From: Altererythrobacter sp. C41
GTDB taxonomy: Bacteria; Pseudomonadota; Alphaproteobacteria; Sphingomonadales; Sphingomonadaceae
Direction: 5' to 3'
Length of the DNA stretch: 64,000 bases
Assembly: GCF_016803135.1 (NCBI RefSeq)
Contig: NZ_JAEVFE010000004.1
Location: forward strand, 198,501-262,500
A program made the translations under genes and the position numbers. The notes beneath the pieces were generated by a model. The model was given only the letters and a program-made list of their open reading frames with translations, did not search any database and was not told the DNA's origin. Shown in pieces: positions 41,809 through 50,944 of this stretch (position 1 is its first letter; every line of letters begins with the position of its first letter).

Positions 41809-42152
41809 CACAATTCTCCGTGATTTCTCTCGGCTTGGCTCCGCGCCCACTCTTCCATCGCCTGCAAGACCGGCTGGAGACTGCGGCCGCGGCCGGTGAG
41901 CGAGTAGTCGACGCGGGGCGGAATCTCGCCGTAGTCCTTGCGCTGGACCAGCCCGTCCGCCTCCATCTCCTTCAGCGTCTTGGACAAGGTGCGATGGGTA
42001 ATCGCACCGAGCCGCCGCTGCAGCTCGTTGAAGCGCAGCGGGCTTTCCATGAGCCAGAAGATCACCATGGGACGCCATTTGCCCGAGAGGAAATCGAGCG
42101 TCCGTTCTGCGGGGCAGTGCCAGCCTTCCACTGCGGTCGCGGGCCGGTTCAT
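41808..42152 (-). CDS. HxlR-family transcriptional regulator
   Basis: A 114-residue winged-helix regulator. WHCPAERTLDFLSGKW begins the domain, FNELQRRLGAITHRTLSKTLKEME is the helix-turn-helix, and VDYSLTGRGRSL is the wing. Cys13 is at the position where several HxlR proteins sense electrophiles or disulfide stress. The start at 42152 is supported by AAGGA eight bases upstream; ATG at 42185 is an alternative. It is in an operon with DUF5996 and divergent from the pirin gene, and probably controls both through the palindrome at 42177-42192. Confidence 0.9.
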   Translation of the reverse strand: MNRPATAVEGWHCPAERTLDFLSGKWRPMVIFWLMESPLRFNELQRRLGAITHRTLSKTLKEMEADGLVQRKDYGEIPPRVDYSLTGRGRSLQPVLQAMEEWARSQAERNHGEL

Positions 42153-42176
42153 TGCAGTATCCTTTTGGATCGTACT

Positions 42177-42192
42177 TGCTGTCATGTCAGCA
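42177..42192. promoter_or_regulatory. Palindrome between HxlR and pirin genes, operator candidate
   Basis: TGCTG-TCATGT-CAGCA has five-base perfect arms around a CATG core (14 of 16 positions symmetric). It sits 25 bp before the HxlR ATG and about 80 bp before the pirin ATG, as expected for a regulator that controls a divergent target and itself. Confidence 0.5.
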
Positions 42193-42270
42193 CATACATA
42201 TGTTGCGCCCAACACGAAAGCAATGCCTCGGGGCGAGGCAGACGATGCGCCCCCTCGAAAGGTCAACGCC

Positions 42271-43134
42271 ATGAAGACACTCGACACCATTCTGCGCAAC
42301 GACACCCCTCACTGGGTGGGCGACGGCTTCCCCGTGCGCTCTCTGTTCAGCTATCAGGGCGATACTTCGGCGATCAGCCCTTTCCTCCTGTTCGATTACG
42401 CCGGACCGTGGAATTTCGAGCCCGTGACGGGTCATCCGCGCGGCGTGGGCGAACATCCGCACAAGGGCTTCGAGACGGTGACGATCGTCTATGACGGCGA
42501 GGTCAGCCACCGCGATTCCACCGGCGGTGGCGGCACCATCGGCACGGGCGAGGTCCAGTGGATGACCGCCGGATCCGGCGTGCTGCACGAGGAGTTTCAT
42601 TCGCCCGGCTATTCGAAGACCGGCGGCCCGTTCCGCATGGTGCAGTTGTGGGTCAACCTGCCTGCGAAGGACAAGCTGACCCCGGCCAAGTACCAGGCGA
42701 TCACGCGTGACGCGATCGCCGAAGTGACTTTCGACGGTGGCCGCACGCGGATCATCGCAGGCGATTTCCGCGGCACGAGGGGGCCTGCGAGCACCTTTAC
42801 GCCGATCAATTTGTGGGACGTTCGGCTCGATGCCGGCGCGGAGGTCACGTTGCCCCTGCCCGATGGCCACACCACGATGATCGCCGTGCTCTCGGGCCAC
42901 GTCACCATCGACGGCAAGGGCGTGGGCGAGGCCGAGATCGCGCGGCTCTCCAGAGATGGGGAGGGCGTCACGATCAAGGCCGATGGCGACGCCATGCTGC
43001 TGGTGATGACTGGCGCGCCGATCGACGAACCCGTGTTCGGCTACGGCCCCTTCGTCATGAACACGGAGGCCGAAATCCGCGAGGCGATCGCGGAGTTCAA
43101 CTCGGGCAAGTTCGGCGCGCTCGCCCCGGCTTGA
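42271..43134 (+). CDS. Pirin family protein (first)
   Basis: A 287-residue bicupin. EHPHKGFETVTIVYDGEVSHRDS contains the metal-binding His/His/His cluster of the N-terminal cupin, followed by GEVQWMTAGSGVLHEE. The C-terminal domain is a second cupin without metal ligands. Bacterial pirins of this type include quercetin 2,3-dioxygenases and proteins of unknown role that are induced by stress. The start at 42271 lies downstream of the HxlR operator; a longer frame crosses the regulator gene and is not used. A strong terminator follows. Divergent from HxlR, so probably its target. Confidence 0.9.
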   Translation: MKTLDTILRNDTPHWVGDGFPVRSLFSYQGDTSAISPFLLFDYAGPWNFEPVTGHPRGVGEHPHKGFETVTIVYDGEVSHRDSTGGGGTIGTGEVQWMTAGSGVLHEEFHSPGYSKTGGPFRMVQLWVNLPAKDKLTPAKYQAITRDAIAEVTFDGGRTRIIAGDFRGTRGPASTFTPINLWDVRLDAGAEVTLPLPDGHTTMIAVLSGHVTIDGKGVGEAEIARLSRDGEGVTIKADGDAMLLVMTGAPIDEPVFGYGPFVMNTEAEIREAIAEFNSGKFGALAPA

Positions 43135-43140
43135 TCAATC

Positions 43141-43174
43141 GTGCCCGGAGAGTTCGATCTCTCCGGGCACTTTT
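43141..43174 (+). terminator. Rho-independent terminator after the first pirin gene
   Basis: GTGCCCGGAGAG (43141-43152) pairs perfectly with CTCTCCGGGCAC (43159-43170) around a six-base loop, followed by TTTT. It lies seven bases after the stop codon and is the best terminator in the window. Confidence 0.9.
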
Positions 43175-43241
43175 GCCCGCACCCGTCACACTCTTGCCCG
43201 ATTGACCCATCAAACGACCCGTTGGATCGAGGAAATCACGA

Positions 43242-44129
43242 ATGATCGAACGCATTATCGACAAACGCACGCATGACCTTGGTGGCGGGTTCGAGGTGGG
43301 CCGCGTGCTGCCCTTCCATGCTCGCCGCACGGTCGGGCCCTATATCTTCTTCGATCACATGGGCCCTGCAGACCTTGCTCCGGGCTTCCCGCGCGAGATG
43401 GACGTGCGCCCGCATCCGCACATCGGCATTTCCACCGTGACCTATCTCTACGATGGCGCTCTGACCCATCGCGACAGCCTGGGCGTGACGCAGGATATCC
43501 GCCCGGGCGAAGTCAACTGGATGGTCACCGGCAGCGGGATCACGCATTCCGAGCGCTTCGATCACGCACGCGAGCACGGGGCGCATATGCACGGCATTCA
43601 GGCCTGGGTCGCCCTGCCGACCGAGCACGAGGAAACCGATCCGGCATTCTATCACCACGAAGGGGCGGCCGACTTGCCGACATGGGAGGAGAAGGGCCTG
43701 CGGGGCCGCCTGATCGCAGGCAGCGCCGAAGGGATGCGATCGGCGGTGAAGGTCCACAGTCCGCAATTCTACATGCACTGGGATATGGATGCGGGTGCAA
43801 GCCGCACCCTTCCCGCCGAGTACGAGGAACGCGCGGTCTACGTTGCCGCCGGCGTTGCGGAGATCGCGGGTCAGGTCCTGCACACAGGGCAGATGGCCGT
43901 GCTCGAGCCGGGCAAGGACGTGCCTGTTATCGCGAGGGAGGCGGCCACCGTCATGGTGCTCGGCGGCGATCCCATCGGCGAGCGGTTCATGTTGTGGAAC
44001 TTCGTCAGCTCGTCGAAAGATCGCATCGAACAGGCCAAGGAAGACTGGAAGCAGGGGCGCATGAAGCTGCCGGATGCCGACGACGAAGAGTTCACTCCCT
44101 TTCCGGAGGATCGCGATTATGCCCGATGA
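43242..44129 (+). CDS. Pirin family protein (second)
   Basis: A 295-residue bicupin, only moderately similar to the first pirin. VRPHPHIGISTVTYLYDGALTHRDS holds the metal histidines of the N-terminal cupin; GEVNWMVTGSGITHSER follows. The C-terminal cupin region ends with MLWNFVSSSKDRIEQAKEDW, the conserved tail of the YhhW/pirin class. It is transcribed separately from the first pirin (terminator in between) and overlaps the GNAT gene by 11 bases. Substrate unknown; metal-dependent dioxygenase activity is possible. Confidence 0.9.
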   Translation: MIERIIDKRTHDLGGGFEVGRVLPFHARRTVGPYIFFDHMGPADLAPGFPREMDVRPHPHIGISTVTYLYDGALTHRDSLGVTQDIRPGEVNWMVTGSGITHSERFDHAREHGAHMHGIQAWVALPTEHEETDPAFYHHEGAADLPTWEEKGLRGRLIAGSAEGMRSAVKVHSPQFYMHWDMDAGASRTLPAEYEERAVYVAAGVAEIAGQVLHTGQMAVLEPGKDVPVIAREAATVMVLGGDPIGERFMLWNFVSSSKDRIEQAKEDWKQGRMKLPDADDEEFTPFPEDRDYAR

Positions 44130-44475
44130 GAAGCCCGAAATCACCGTCACTCTGGAAGATGGCGAACGACGCGGCCGATATGTCGGCAAGGTCGCAGGGA
44201 TCGATGCGGAAGGCGAGATCACCTTCACGCACCGCGGGCCGGATCTGATCAGCGCCGATCACACGGGCGCGCCTGACGAACTGAGGGGCACGGGTCTCGC
44301 AGCGGCGATGGTCGAATACCTCGTCGCCGATGCGCGGGCGCGTGGGTTCAAGATCATCCCGATCTGCCCCTATGTCCGCGCCCGATATGAAAAACACCCG
44401 GAATGGCGTGATGTCTTTACAGTCGGCCCAGGTGAGAAACCGAAGCTGACCATGGCGCAGATGAAAGGAGGGTAG
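44119..44475 (+). CDS. GNAT-family N-acetyltransferase (short, YjdJ-like)
   Basis: A 118-residue protein of the small GCN5-related family. RGTGLAAAMVEYLVADARARGFKI is the acetyl-CoA binding block (residues about 60-83) and PICPYVRARYEKHPEW is the typical end of this subgroup. The start at 44119 has GGAGG upstream and lies within the last 11 bases of the pirin gene, so the two are coupled. Acceptor substrate unknown. Confidence 0.88.
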   Translation: MPDEKPEITVTLEDGERRGRYVGKVAGIDAEGEITFTHRGPDLISADHTGAPDELRGTGLAAAMVEYLVADARARGFKIIPICPYVRARYEKHPEWRDVFTVGPGEKPKLTMAQMKGG

Positions 44476-44585
44476 CCCTTCCGCGAACGGCACCGATTGG
44501 AGGTTAGGCGACTCCCGTGAGGGCCGAGTCAGCCGTTCGTTGGAGTGGGAAGGTGCATGCAAGTCGACCGAAGTCCATCGGCTTG

Positions 44586-44616
44586 CTGTCATGCATCTGA
44601 ACCCGATGTGTAACAT
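44586..44616 (+). promoter_or_regulatory. PHO-box-like promoter before the ECF sigma gene
   Basis: CTGTCAT (44586-44592), a four-base spacer, then CTGAACC fits the PHO box layout: the first half-site is exact, the second matches only at CTG. TAACAT (44611-44616) is a plausible -10 at the expected distance. The downstream cluster encodes phosphoesterases, which makes PhoB control attractive, but the second half-site is weak. The 160-bp gap before it shows nothing else clear. Confidence 0.35.
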
Positions 44617-44636
44617 GCCGCTCCTACGCGCGCCGC

Positions 44637-45236
44637 ATGACTATGCCCTCCCACGACCGTACGCAGTGGCTTGCGCGCCGGATTCTGCCGCACGAAGGCG
44701 AGCTGCGTACCTGGCTTTCGCGTCGTCCGCTGGTGGGTCTCGATATCGATGACGTGATTCAGGAATCGTATGCCATCCTGGCGGGGCTCGGCTGCGTCGG
44801 CCATATCCGCAATCCGCGAACTTACTTGTTCGAAGTGGCGAAGTCCGTCGTGCTGATGGCGCTGCGGCGGTCGCAGGTCGTTTCCTTCAGCGCATTGACG
44901 GACATGGAGAGCCTGGAGGTTCCCTGCGATGCGCCCGGTCCCGATGCCATCGCCGCCGGACGACAGGAACTGGAACGCATCGCCACTTTCATCGCGACGC
45001 TGCCGCCCAAATGCCGTGAGGTCTTTACCCTGCGGAAGGTGCACGAGCTTTCCCAGAGGGAGGTCGCGCACCGCATGGGCATTTCGGAAAGCACGGTAGA
45101 AAAACACATGGGGAAGGCACTGCGTCTTCTTGCAAATGCAATCACCTATGGCGGAAATTCACCAATCCCGGCATCAAAAGCATGTGAAGACGAACGCGCC
45201 AGAACAGAAACGTCCGGAATCCGCCTCCGAAATTGA
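44637..45236 (+). CDS. ECF RNA polymerase sigma factor (FecI-like)
   Basis: A 199-residue sigma factor. Region 2 is at about residues 25-80 (LDIDDVIQESYAILAGL), region 4 at about 115-170 (LPPKCREVFTLRKVHELSQREVAHRMGISESTVEKHM). It is followed by a FecR-type anti-sigma gene and an STN-containing TonB receptor, the standard cell-surface-signalling trio. The FecR gene starts inside this gene, giving an overlap of about 89 bases. It probably transcribes the receptor and the three exported hydrolases downstream. Confidence 0.93.
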   Translation: MTMPSHDRTQWLARRILPHEGELRTWLSRRPLVGLDIDDVIQESYAILAGLGCVGHIRNPRTYLFEVAKSVVLMALRRSQVVSFSALTDMESLEVPCDAPGPDAIAAGRQELERIATFIATLPPKCREVFTLRKVHELSQREVAHRMGISESTVEKHMGKALRLLANAITYGGNSPIPASKACEDERARTETSGIRLRN

Positions 45237-46182
45237 GAGCAGTGCGGCATCCTGGGCGGCCAAGGCCGATCGGGGTGATCTGTCCTTCGATGAGCAGGCT
45301 GCGCTCGAGAAGTGGCTCGGCGCCGACACCCGGCGGCTGGGCGCCTATGCGCGCGCGCTGGCGGTGAACGCCCATTTCGACCGGGCCGCCGCGTTGGGGC
45401 CCGGCTTTTCGCCCGACGATTTCGAGGAAGCACGCCCGTCGCCGCCTCCGGCGTTGAAGCGCAGGCATTTCCTGTTCGCAGGCGGCGCGGCTCTGGCAGC
45501 ATCGATCGCTGCGGCAGTGGGGTTCGGAGCGCTCTCCGCCGGTACGGCAGTGGTAACGGCGAAGGGGGACACGCGCCGCATCGCGCTGGCGGAAGGTTCG
45601 GCCATCACGCTCAACACCGACAGCCGCATAGAACCCCGTTTCGAGGAACGGCTTCGCCAGGTGGATCTGGTGAAAGGGGAGGCGCTGTTCGACGTATCCC
45701 GGGATCGGGACCGGCCCTTCGTCGTCCATGCCGGCGACGTGCGCATCCGAGTGCTGGGCACCAGCTTCTCCGTGCGGCGCTTCGACGACGGCGCGGTGGA
45801 AGTGGCGGTTCTGGAAGGCCATGTTGAGGTCGGGGCAGCCGGCGAGCTTCACCCGCACAGTCTGAGGCGCGGCCAGCGCGTTCGGGTTTCGCCGCGCGGT
45901 GACTTTCGAATCGAACGCGTGTCGCACGCCGCCCTCGAACGGTCGGTTGGCTGGCGCCGGGGAATCATCGATCTCCAGGGTATGACGCTGGCGCAGGCCG
46001 CGGCCGAATATGCGCGCTATTCCGACCGCCGGATCATCATCGCCGATCCGGCGGTCGGCGCGATGAAGGTGACGGGCGTCTATTCCACCAGCGATCCGCT
46101 GGGCTTCGCAAGAGCGGCCGCGCTCAGCCTGGGCATTCAGGCAATACCGACCGCCGACGGCGTACGCCTCGACCGGCGCTGA
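45148..46182 (+). CDS. FecR-family anti-sigma factor
   Basis: A protein of about 344 residues. The cytoplasmic N-terminal part (ASSWAAKADRGDLSFDEQ-like SAASWAAKADRGDLSF) binds the sigma factor. One membrane helix (about residues 105-130, rich in Ala) follows KRRHF. The periplasmic FecR domain includes TLNTDSRIEPRF and VLGTSFSVRRF, and a C-terminal STN-like part that contacts the receptor. The start is uncertain: ATG at 45130, 45136 or 45148, or GTG at 45184; none has a clear ribosome site, in line with translational coupling from within the sigma gene. Confidence 0.9.
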   Translation: MAEIHQSRHQKHVKTNAPEQKRPESASEIESSAASWAAKADRGDLSFDEQAALEKWLGADTRRLGAYARALAVNAHFDRAAALGPGFSPDDFEEARPSPPPALKRRHFLFAGGAALAASIAAAVGFGALSAGTAVVTAKGDTRRIALAEGSAITLNTDSRIEPRFEERLRQVDLVKGEALFDVSRDRDRPFVVHAGDVRIRVLGTSFSVRRFDDGAVEVAVLEGHVEVGAAGELHPHSLRRGQRVRVSPRGDFRIERVSHAALERSVGWRRGIIDLQGMTLAQAAAEYARYSDRRIIIADPAVGAMKVTGVYSTSDPLGFARAAALSLGIQAIPTADGVRLDRR

Positions 46183-46281
46183 CGCGCCGCAGAATTTTTT
46201 CCCTTCGCAGTGGCGGAAACAGCGCCGCCCGTCATCCAGCCTCCGAACAGCGATCGCTCAGACAAATTCGGGGGCGCGACA

Positions 46282-49200
46282 ATGTACTTCAGGTCCGTTT
46301 TGAGCTGCGGCGTTGCCGCGGTGGCAGTGGCAGCTTCGTCGCCGGCAATGGCGCAGGCCGTGACGTTCGACATTCCGGCACAGAGCCTGCCCTCGGCGAT
46401 TTCGGCATTCGGCCGCCAGACGGGATTGCAGATCGTCGCCCCGGCGACCGGCATCGAACATCTCAGGTCTCGCCGGATTGCGGGTGCCATGGAGCCCCGG
46501 ATCGCGCTGAGGCAGCTGCTGGAAGGCAGCGGCCTGGAAGTCGCATCGTACGACGGCGGCGTAGTGATCCTGCGCGCCGCCTCACGGATGCAGGACCCGT
46601 CGGTTCCGGCGTCGAGCGCCCGCCGGGCGGACACCTCTTCGGGGCAGTCGCAGACGGCCGGTCAGGGAGTGATCGAGGGGCAAGTGCTCGACCCCGCGAC
46701 CGGTGAATATCTGCGCAACGCGATCATTCGCGTCGAGACCGCCGATGGTCGCAGGCGGACCACCGCCTCCGCCGAGCGCGGCGAGTATCGCATTTCGGAC
46801 GTTCCGGCAGGGCAGGTCGAAGTTACGGTCAGCTACACCGGCTACCGCGATCTGACGTCCACTATCGAGGTTCGCTCCGGCCGGGCGGTGCGTCACGATG
46901 TCGAGCTGACGCACTCCACGCGGGAGGAAGCCGGCGCCGGCCAGGAGATCGTCGTCACCGCGGCCGGGGTTCTGGAAGGCGACGCGCGCGCGATCATGGA
47001 TCAGCGCCAGTCGATGGACATCAAGAACAATCTGTCCGTCGAATCCTACGGCGATATCGCCGACGGCAATCCGGCCGAATTCATCAAGTACATGACCGGC
47101 GTCGACACGGACGGCACGACCGGGTCGGCGGTCAACGTCCAGCTTCGCGGCCTGCCGGCGGCCATGACCGGGGTTACGCTGGACGGCGTGGGTCTCGCTT
47201 CGGCGGACGCGAACAACGGGGCCGACACTTCGCGCGCGGCCAGCTTCGAAGGTCTGTCGCTGGCCGGGATCGACTCGATCGAGATCTCCAAGACGACCAG
47301 CGCCGACGTCGACGCCAACTCGCCGGCGGGCACGATCAACATCCGCACCAAGCGCGCGTTCGATCGCCGCGGGCGGCGTATCCAGGTCCAGGTGAGCGGC
47401 GCCACGCACGCGAACATGTGGGACGGCAAGAGCAATGCCGGACCCGGTGACGGCGGGCATGACGGGAAGAAGTTCCTGCCGAACGGCCTGATCGAGTATT
47501 CCGACGTATTCTTCGATCGGCGGCTCGGCGTGGTCGCGAGCGTGAGCCAGACCAACACCTATATCGAGCGCGAGCAGCTCACATCGAGCCGCAACTATGA
47601 TCCGACCGCCGTCAGCCCCGAACCGCTCGCCGTCACGGTCCAGCAGTTGCAGATGGCGCCGCGCCAGACTTCGCGCTTTGCCGCTGCGCTCAATGTCGAC
47701 TTCAAGGCGACCGACAATCTCATCCTGTCCCTGAAGTCGTCCTACAACCGCAGCACCGTGTGGCAGGATTCATCCACGCCTCGTTTCACGACCGGAGCTC
47801 GCTCGTTGGGCGTGGACGGGGACCCGACCCTCGATTTCACTACACTGCATCCCGCCGACGCCTATTCCTACGAGATCAGCAACACCTCGACCTACAAGAT
47901 CAACGAGGGCCAGAACCTGGTGCCGAGTTTCGAGTATCAGACCGATACGCTCACGATCGACGGCAATTTCTCGTACTCGAAATCGACGAGCGAGTACGAT
48001 CCGCTCAGGAAGGGGGCCGTCGCCGGCTTCACCAACGACATCCGGTCGCAAGGCAATTTCTCCATGCAGCGCGACAATCTCGTTCACCAGGATTGGGACA
48101 TCCGCCAGGTGAGCGGCCCCGACTGGCGAGATCCGGCGTCGTACGACCTGTCGGGCACGCCGACGATCCGCAGCGGCAATGGGAGCTTCGCCTCGGTGAA
48201 ATACCTGGGCGGCGCCGCGAACCTGGCCTGGATGACCGACCTCGGTTCGGTGCCGATCGTCTTCAAGACCGGCTTCAAGATCCGGAATGCGATCTATGAT
48301 TTCGACAATACGAGCGACAACAATCTCTACGAATACGTGGGCCCGCTGAGCAACGAGGAACTGCTCCGTGCGGTGCAGAGCTCGAACCAGCTTTCCTATG
48401 GCGACACCGGCGCCACGATCGCGACCATTTCGGGGTCGGATTTCTTCTACATGCCTAGCCCCTACAAGCTCGGGCAGATGTTCCTCGACAATCCCGAGCA
48501 CTGGCAGCACACGCAAACGGCGACCCAGTGGTACAACGCCAACGTCGCCAACAAGCGCCACTTCGAGGAGAAGACGACCGCCGCCTATGTCATGGGCACC
48601 GCGGAGCTGGCGGCAAACGTGAAGTTCCGCGCCGGCGTCCGTTGGGAAAGAACGGATACCATGGCGCGCGAATTCGATCCGCTCACGCCGGCCGAGGTCG
48701 AAGCGGCAGGCTACACCGTGTCGGATTCGACCGATCGTGCGACAACGATCGAGGGCCTGCAGTACCAATACCTCACGCGGCCGATGATCGATCGCAAGGG
48801 CAACTACGACTTCTTCTTCCCCAGCGCCTCGCTCAAATTTCTTCCGGCGGACAATACCGAAATCCATCTGGGCTACAGCCGCACGATCACCCGGCCCGAG
48901 GTCGCGGTTCTCGCGGGTGTGTGGCGCGTCAACGAAGAGGACATGATCGTTCGGGCGCCGAATCCCAATCTCGAGCCGGCGATCTCGGACAACTATTCCA
49001 TTCGCGTTGCCCAGTACTTCGAACCCGTCGGCATGGTCGCCGTCAACTTCTACCAGAACAAGGTCAAGGGCCTGTTCCAGGAACAGGAACTGACCGCCGA
49101 GGAGTTCGGGAACACCAATCCGCTCTACGAGGATTACACGTTCATCACGACCGACACGGTGAGCGGCGATGCCGTCAACATCCGCGGCGTGGAGATCGAG

Positions 49201-49617
49201 TTCAATCACGCGATGACATGGCTGCCGTCGCCGCTTGACGGCCTCTCGGTCCGCGGATCGTTCATGTACAACAAGCCGGAGGAGCCGATCGTCCGGGTCG
49301 CGGACAAGGTCGGCACGCTCTCGCTCTCCTACAAGAAGGGGCCCGTGCGGCTCTACGTCAACGGCATCTGGACGGGCGACAAGTATCGCAGCACCACGCC
49401 GTCATGGTTCGCCAAGCGCCTCGATGTGAGCCTATCCGGCGCATATCAGATCAACCGCACGTTCGAGGCGTTCTTCTCGGTCCGGAACCTGCTGACCAGA
49501 CCGCTCAACGTCATGGTGCCGGGCAGTCTGGCGGAGAGCGGGGCGCTGGGCGACCACAGCGCGATCTATGTCAACAACGGCACGTCGGGGACGATCGGCG
49601 TCAGGGCGCGCTTCTAG
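46282..49617 (+). CDS. TonB-dependent transducer/receptor with STN domain
   Basis: A 1111-residue outer-membrane receptor. Signal peptide ends at AMAQ (residue 25). VTFDIPAQSLPSAISAFGRQTG (about 27-48) begins the STN signalling domain. A carboxypeptidase-regulatory-like domain follows at about 132-215 (GQVLDPATGEYLRNAII). Then come the plug (QEIVVTAAGVLE as TonB box region; LRGLPAAMTGVTLDGVGL) and the barrel, ending IGVRARF. STN domains signal ligand binding to the FecR protein encoded just upstream. The start at 46282 is chosen for its signal peptide; the frame extends to 46210. Three exported hydrolases follow, suggesting a phosphorylated ligand. Confidence 0.93.
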   Translation: MYFRSVLSCGVAAVAVAASSPAMAQAVTFDIPAQSLPSAISAFGRQTGLQIVAPATGIEHLRSRRIAGAMEPRIALRQLLEGSGLEVASYDGGVVILRAASRMQDPSVPASSARRADTSSGQSQTAGQGVIEGQVLDPATGEYLRNAIIRVETADGRRRTTASAERGEYRISDVPAGQVEVTVSYTGYRDLTSTIEVRSGRAVRHDVELTHSTREEAGAGQEIVVTAAGVLEGDARAIMDQRQSMDIKNNLSVESYGDIADGNPAEFIKYMTGVDTDGTTGSAVNVQLRGLPAAMTGVTLDGVGLASADANNGADTSRAASFEGLSLAGIDSIEISKTTSADVDANSPAGTINIRTKRAFDRRGRRIQVQVSGATHANMWDGKSNAGPGDGGHDGKKFLPNGLIEYSDVFFDRRLGVVASVSQTNTYIEREQLTSSRNYDPTAVSPEPLAVTVQQLQMAPRQTSRFAAALNVDFKATDNLILSLKSSYNRSTVWQDSSTPRFTTGARSLGVDGDPTLDFTTLHPADAYSYEISNTSTYKINEGQNLVPSFEYQTDTLTIDGNFSYSKSTSEYDPLRKGAVAGFTNDIRSQGNFSMQRDNLVHQDWDIRQVSGPDWRDPASYDLSGTPTIRSGNGSFASVKYLGGAANLAWMTDLGSVPIVFKTGFKIRNAIYDFDNTSDNNLYEYVGPLSNEELLRAVQSSNQLSYGDTGATIATISGSDFFYMPSPYKLGQMFLDNPEHWQHTQTATQWYNANVANKRHFEEKTTAAYVMGTAELAANVKFRAGVRWERTDTMAREFDPLTPAEVEAAGYTVSDSTDRATTIEGLQYQYLTRPMIDRKGNYDFFFPSASLKFLPADNTEIHLGYSRTITRPEVAVLAGVWRVNEEDMIVRAPNPNLEPAISDNYSIRVAQYFEPVGMVAVNFYQNKVKGLFQEQELTAEEFGNTNPLYEDYTFITTDTVSGDAVNIRGVEIEFNHAMTWLPSPLDGLSVRGSFMYNKPEEPIVRVADKVGTLSLSYKKGPVRLYVNGIWTGDKYRSTTPSWFAKRLDVSLSGAYQINRTFEAFFSVRNLLTRPLNVMVPGSLAESGALGDHSAIYVNNGTSGTIGVRARF

Positions 49618-49650
49618 TCGCGCAGGCGCCGCAAGCCCGCAGGAAAGGCC

Positions 49651-50910
49651 ATGACCGTCAAACCGCTGATCATTCTGGCGCTCGGCTTACTGCCTGACCC
49701 TGCGGGCGCGCAGACCGCGCCTGCTGAGGTCGAAGTCGGGCAAAGCCTTCCCGCCTGGAGCGAAGGCGAACTCGACATTCACCATATCAATACCGGCCGG
49801 GGTGAGGCGTCGTTCCTCGTCTTTCCGGACGGCACCAACCTGCTGGTCGACGCCAGCGGCAAGACGGTAGAGAAGCCGCCATTCTCGCTTCCGACCAGGC
49901 CCGATGCGTCGCGCCCGCCCGGCGAATGGGTGGCGCGATACGTCCGGCACGTGCTGCCTCCGTCGAGGCGGACGATCGATTACGCCCTGCTGTCGCACTT
50001 CCACGGCGACCACATGGGCGCGATCGTCGAGGATTCACCGCCGGCGGGTGAGGGCGACTACCGGCTGAGCGGGATCACCGAAATCGCCGAGCATCTGCCG
50101 ATCGGCAAGATCATCGATCGGGGCTGGCCGGATTATGCCTATCCGAAGCCGCTGAAGAGCCGCACGGTCACAAACTATCGCCAGTTCGTCGAGTGGCAGA
50201 CCAAGAACCGGGGCCTCGAGGTCGAGCGCTTCGAACCGGGCCGCGCGGATCAGATCCAGCTCCTGCGCCGGCCCGACGCCTATCCGCAGTTCGAGGTGCG
50301 CAACCTGATGGCCAACGGCATCGTCTGGACCGGTCTGGGCTCCGAAACGCGCGCGCTCTTTCCGCCGATCGAGAGCCTTTCTCCGGGCGACTACCCGATC
50401 GAGAACAAGCTCAGCATCGCCGTTCGGGTCACGTACGGGAAGTTCGACTATTTCACCGGCGGTGACCTGTCGGCTGCCGGCGACGAGACGCTTTCCTCCG
50501 CCGATGCGTGGAAGAACGTCGAAACCCCCGCCGCGCAAGCGAGTGGGCCGGTCGACGCGATGAAGGCCAACCATCACGGAAGCTGGGACGCGAACAGCGC
50601 CGCCTTCCTGGGAATCCTGCGCCCGCGGGTGATCGTGGTCACGTCCCGGGCCGAGGGGCATCCCGCGGTGAACGCCTACAGGCGCATGACCTCCCAGGCG
50701 ACCTGGCCCGGGCCGCGCGACGTGTTCGTCACCAACGTGTCACCCGCCACTTTCAGGACGACCTACGGCATCGAGGACGCGGCGAGCACGCAAGGCCACG
50801 TCGTCATCCGCGTGGCGCCGGGCGGGGCCAGTTACCGCGTCTTCGTGCTCGACGACGCGGACGAGGAGCGGCGCGTGAAGGCCGCGTTCGGCCCTTACGT
50901 CAGCAATTGA
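49651..50910 (+). CDS. Exported MBL-fold (ComEC/Rec2-like) hydrolase
   Basis: A 419-residue protein with a signal peptide (cleavage near AGAQ, residue 21). HFHGDHMG at residues 116-123 is the metal motif HxHxDH of the metallo-beta-lactamase fold; NHHGSWD later supplies another conserved histidine pair typical of the ComEC C-terminal and related phosphodiesterase-like hydrolases. Unlike ComEC it has no membrane channel. Such free-standing domains are often nucleases or phosphodiesterases, but the substrate is unknown. It lies 33 bases after the receptor and before two phosphoesterase genes on the same strand. Confidence 0.88.
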   Translation: MTVKPLIILALGLLPDPAGAQTAPAEVEVGQSLPAWSEGELDIHHINTGRGEASFLVFPDGTNLLVDASGKTVEKPPFSLPTRPDASRPPGEWVARYVRHVLPPSRRTIDYALLSHFHGDHMGAIVEDSPPAGEGDYRLSGITEIAEHLPIGKIIDRGWPDYAYPKPLKSRTVTNYRQFVEWQTKNRGLEVERFEPGRADQIQLLRRPDAYPQFEVRNLMANGIVWTGLGSETRALFPPIESLSPGDYPIENKLSIAVRVTYGKFDYFTGGDLSAAGDETLSSADAWKNVETPAAQASGPVDAMKANHHGSWDANSAAFLGILRPRVIVVTSRAEGHPAVNAYRRMTSQATWPGPRDVFVTNVSPATFRTTYGIEDAASTQGHVVIRVAPGGASYRVFVLDDADEERRVKAAFGPYVSN

Positions 50911-50944
50911 TACCTCTGCCCACAATGCAAGGGAGCGCTTTCGC

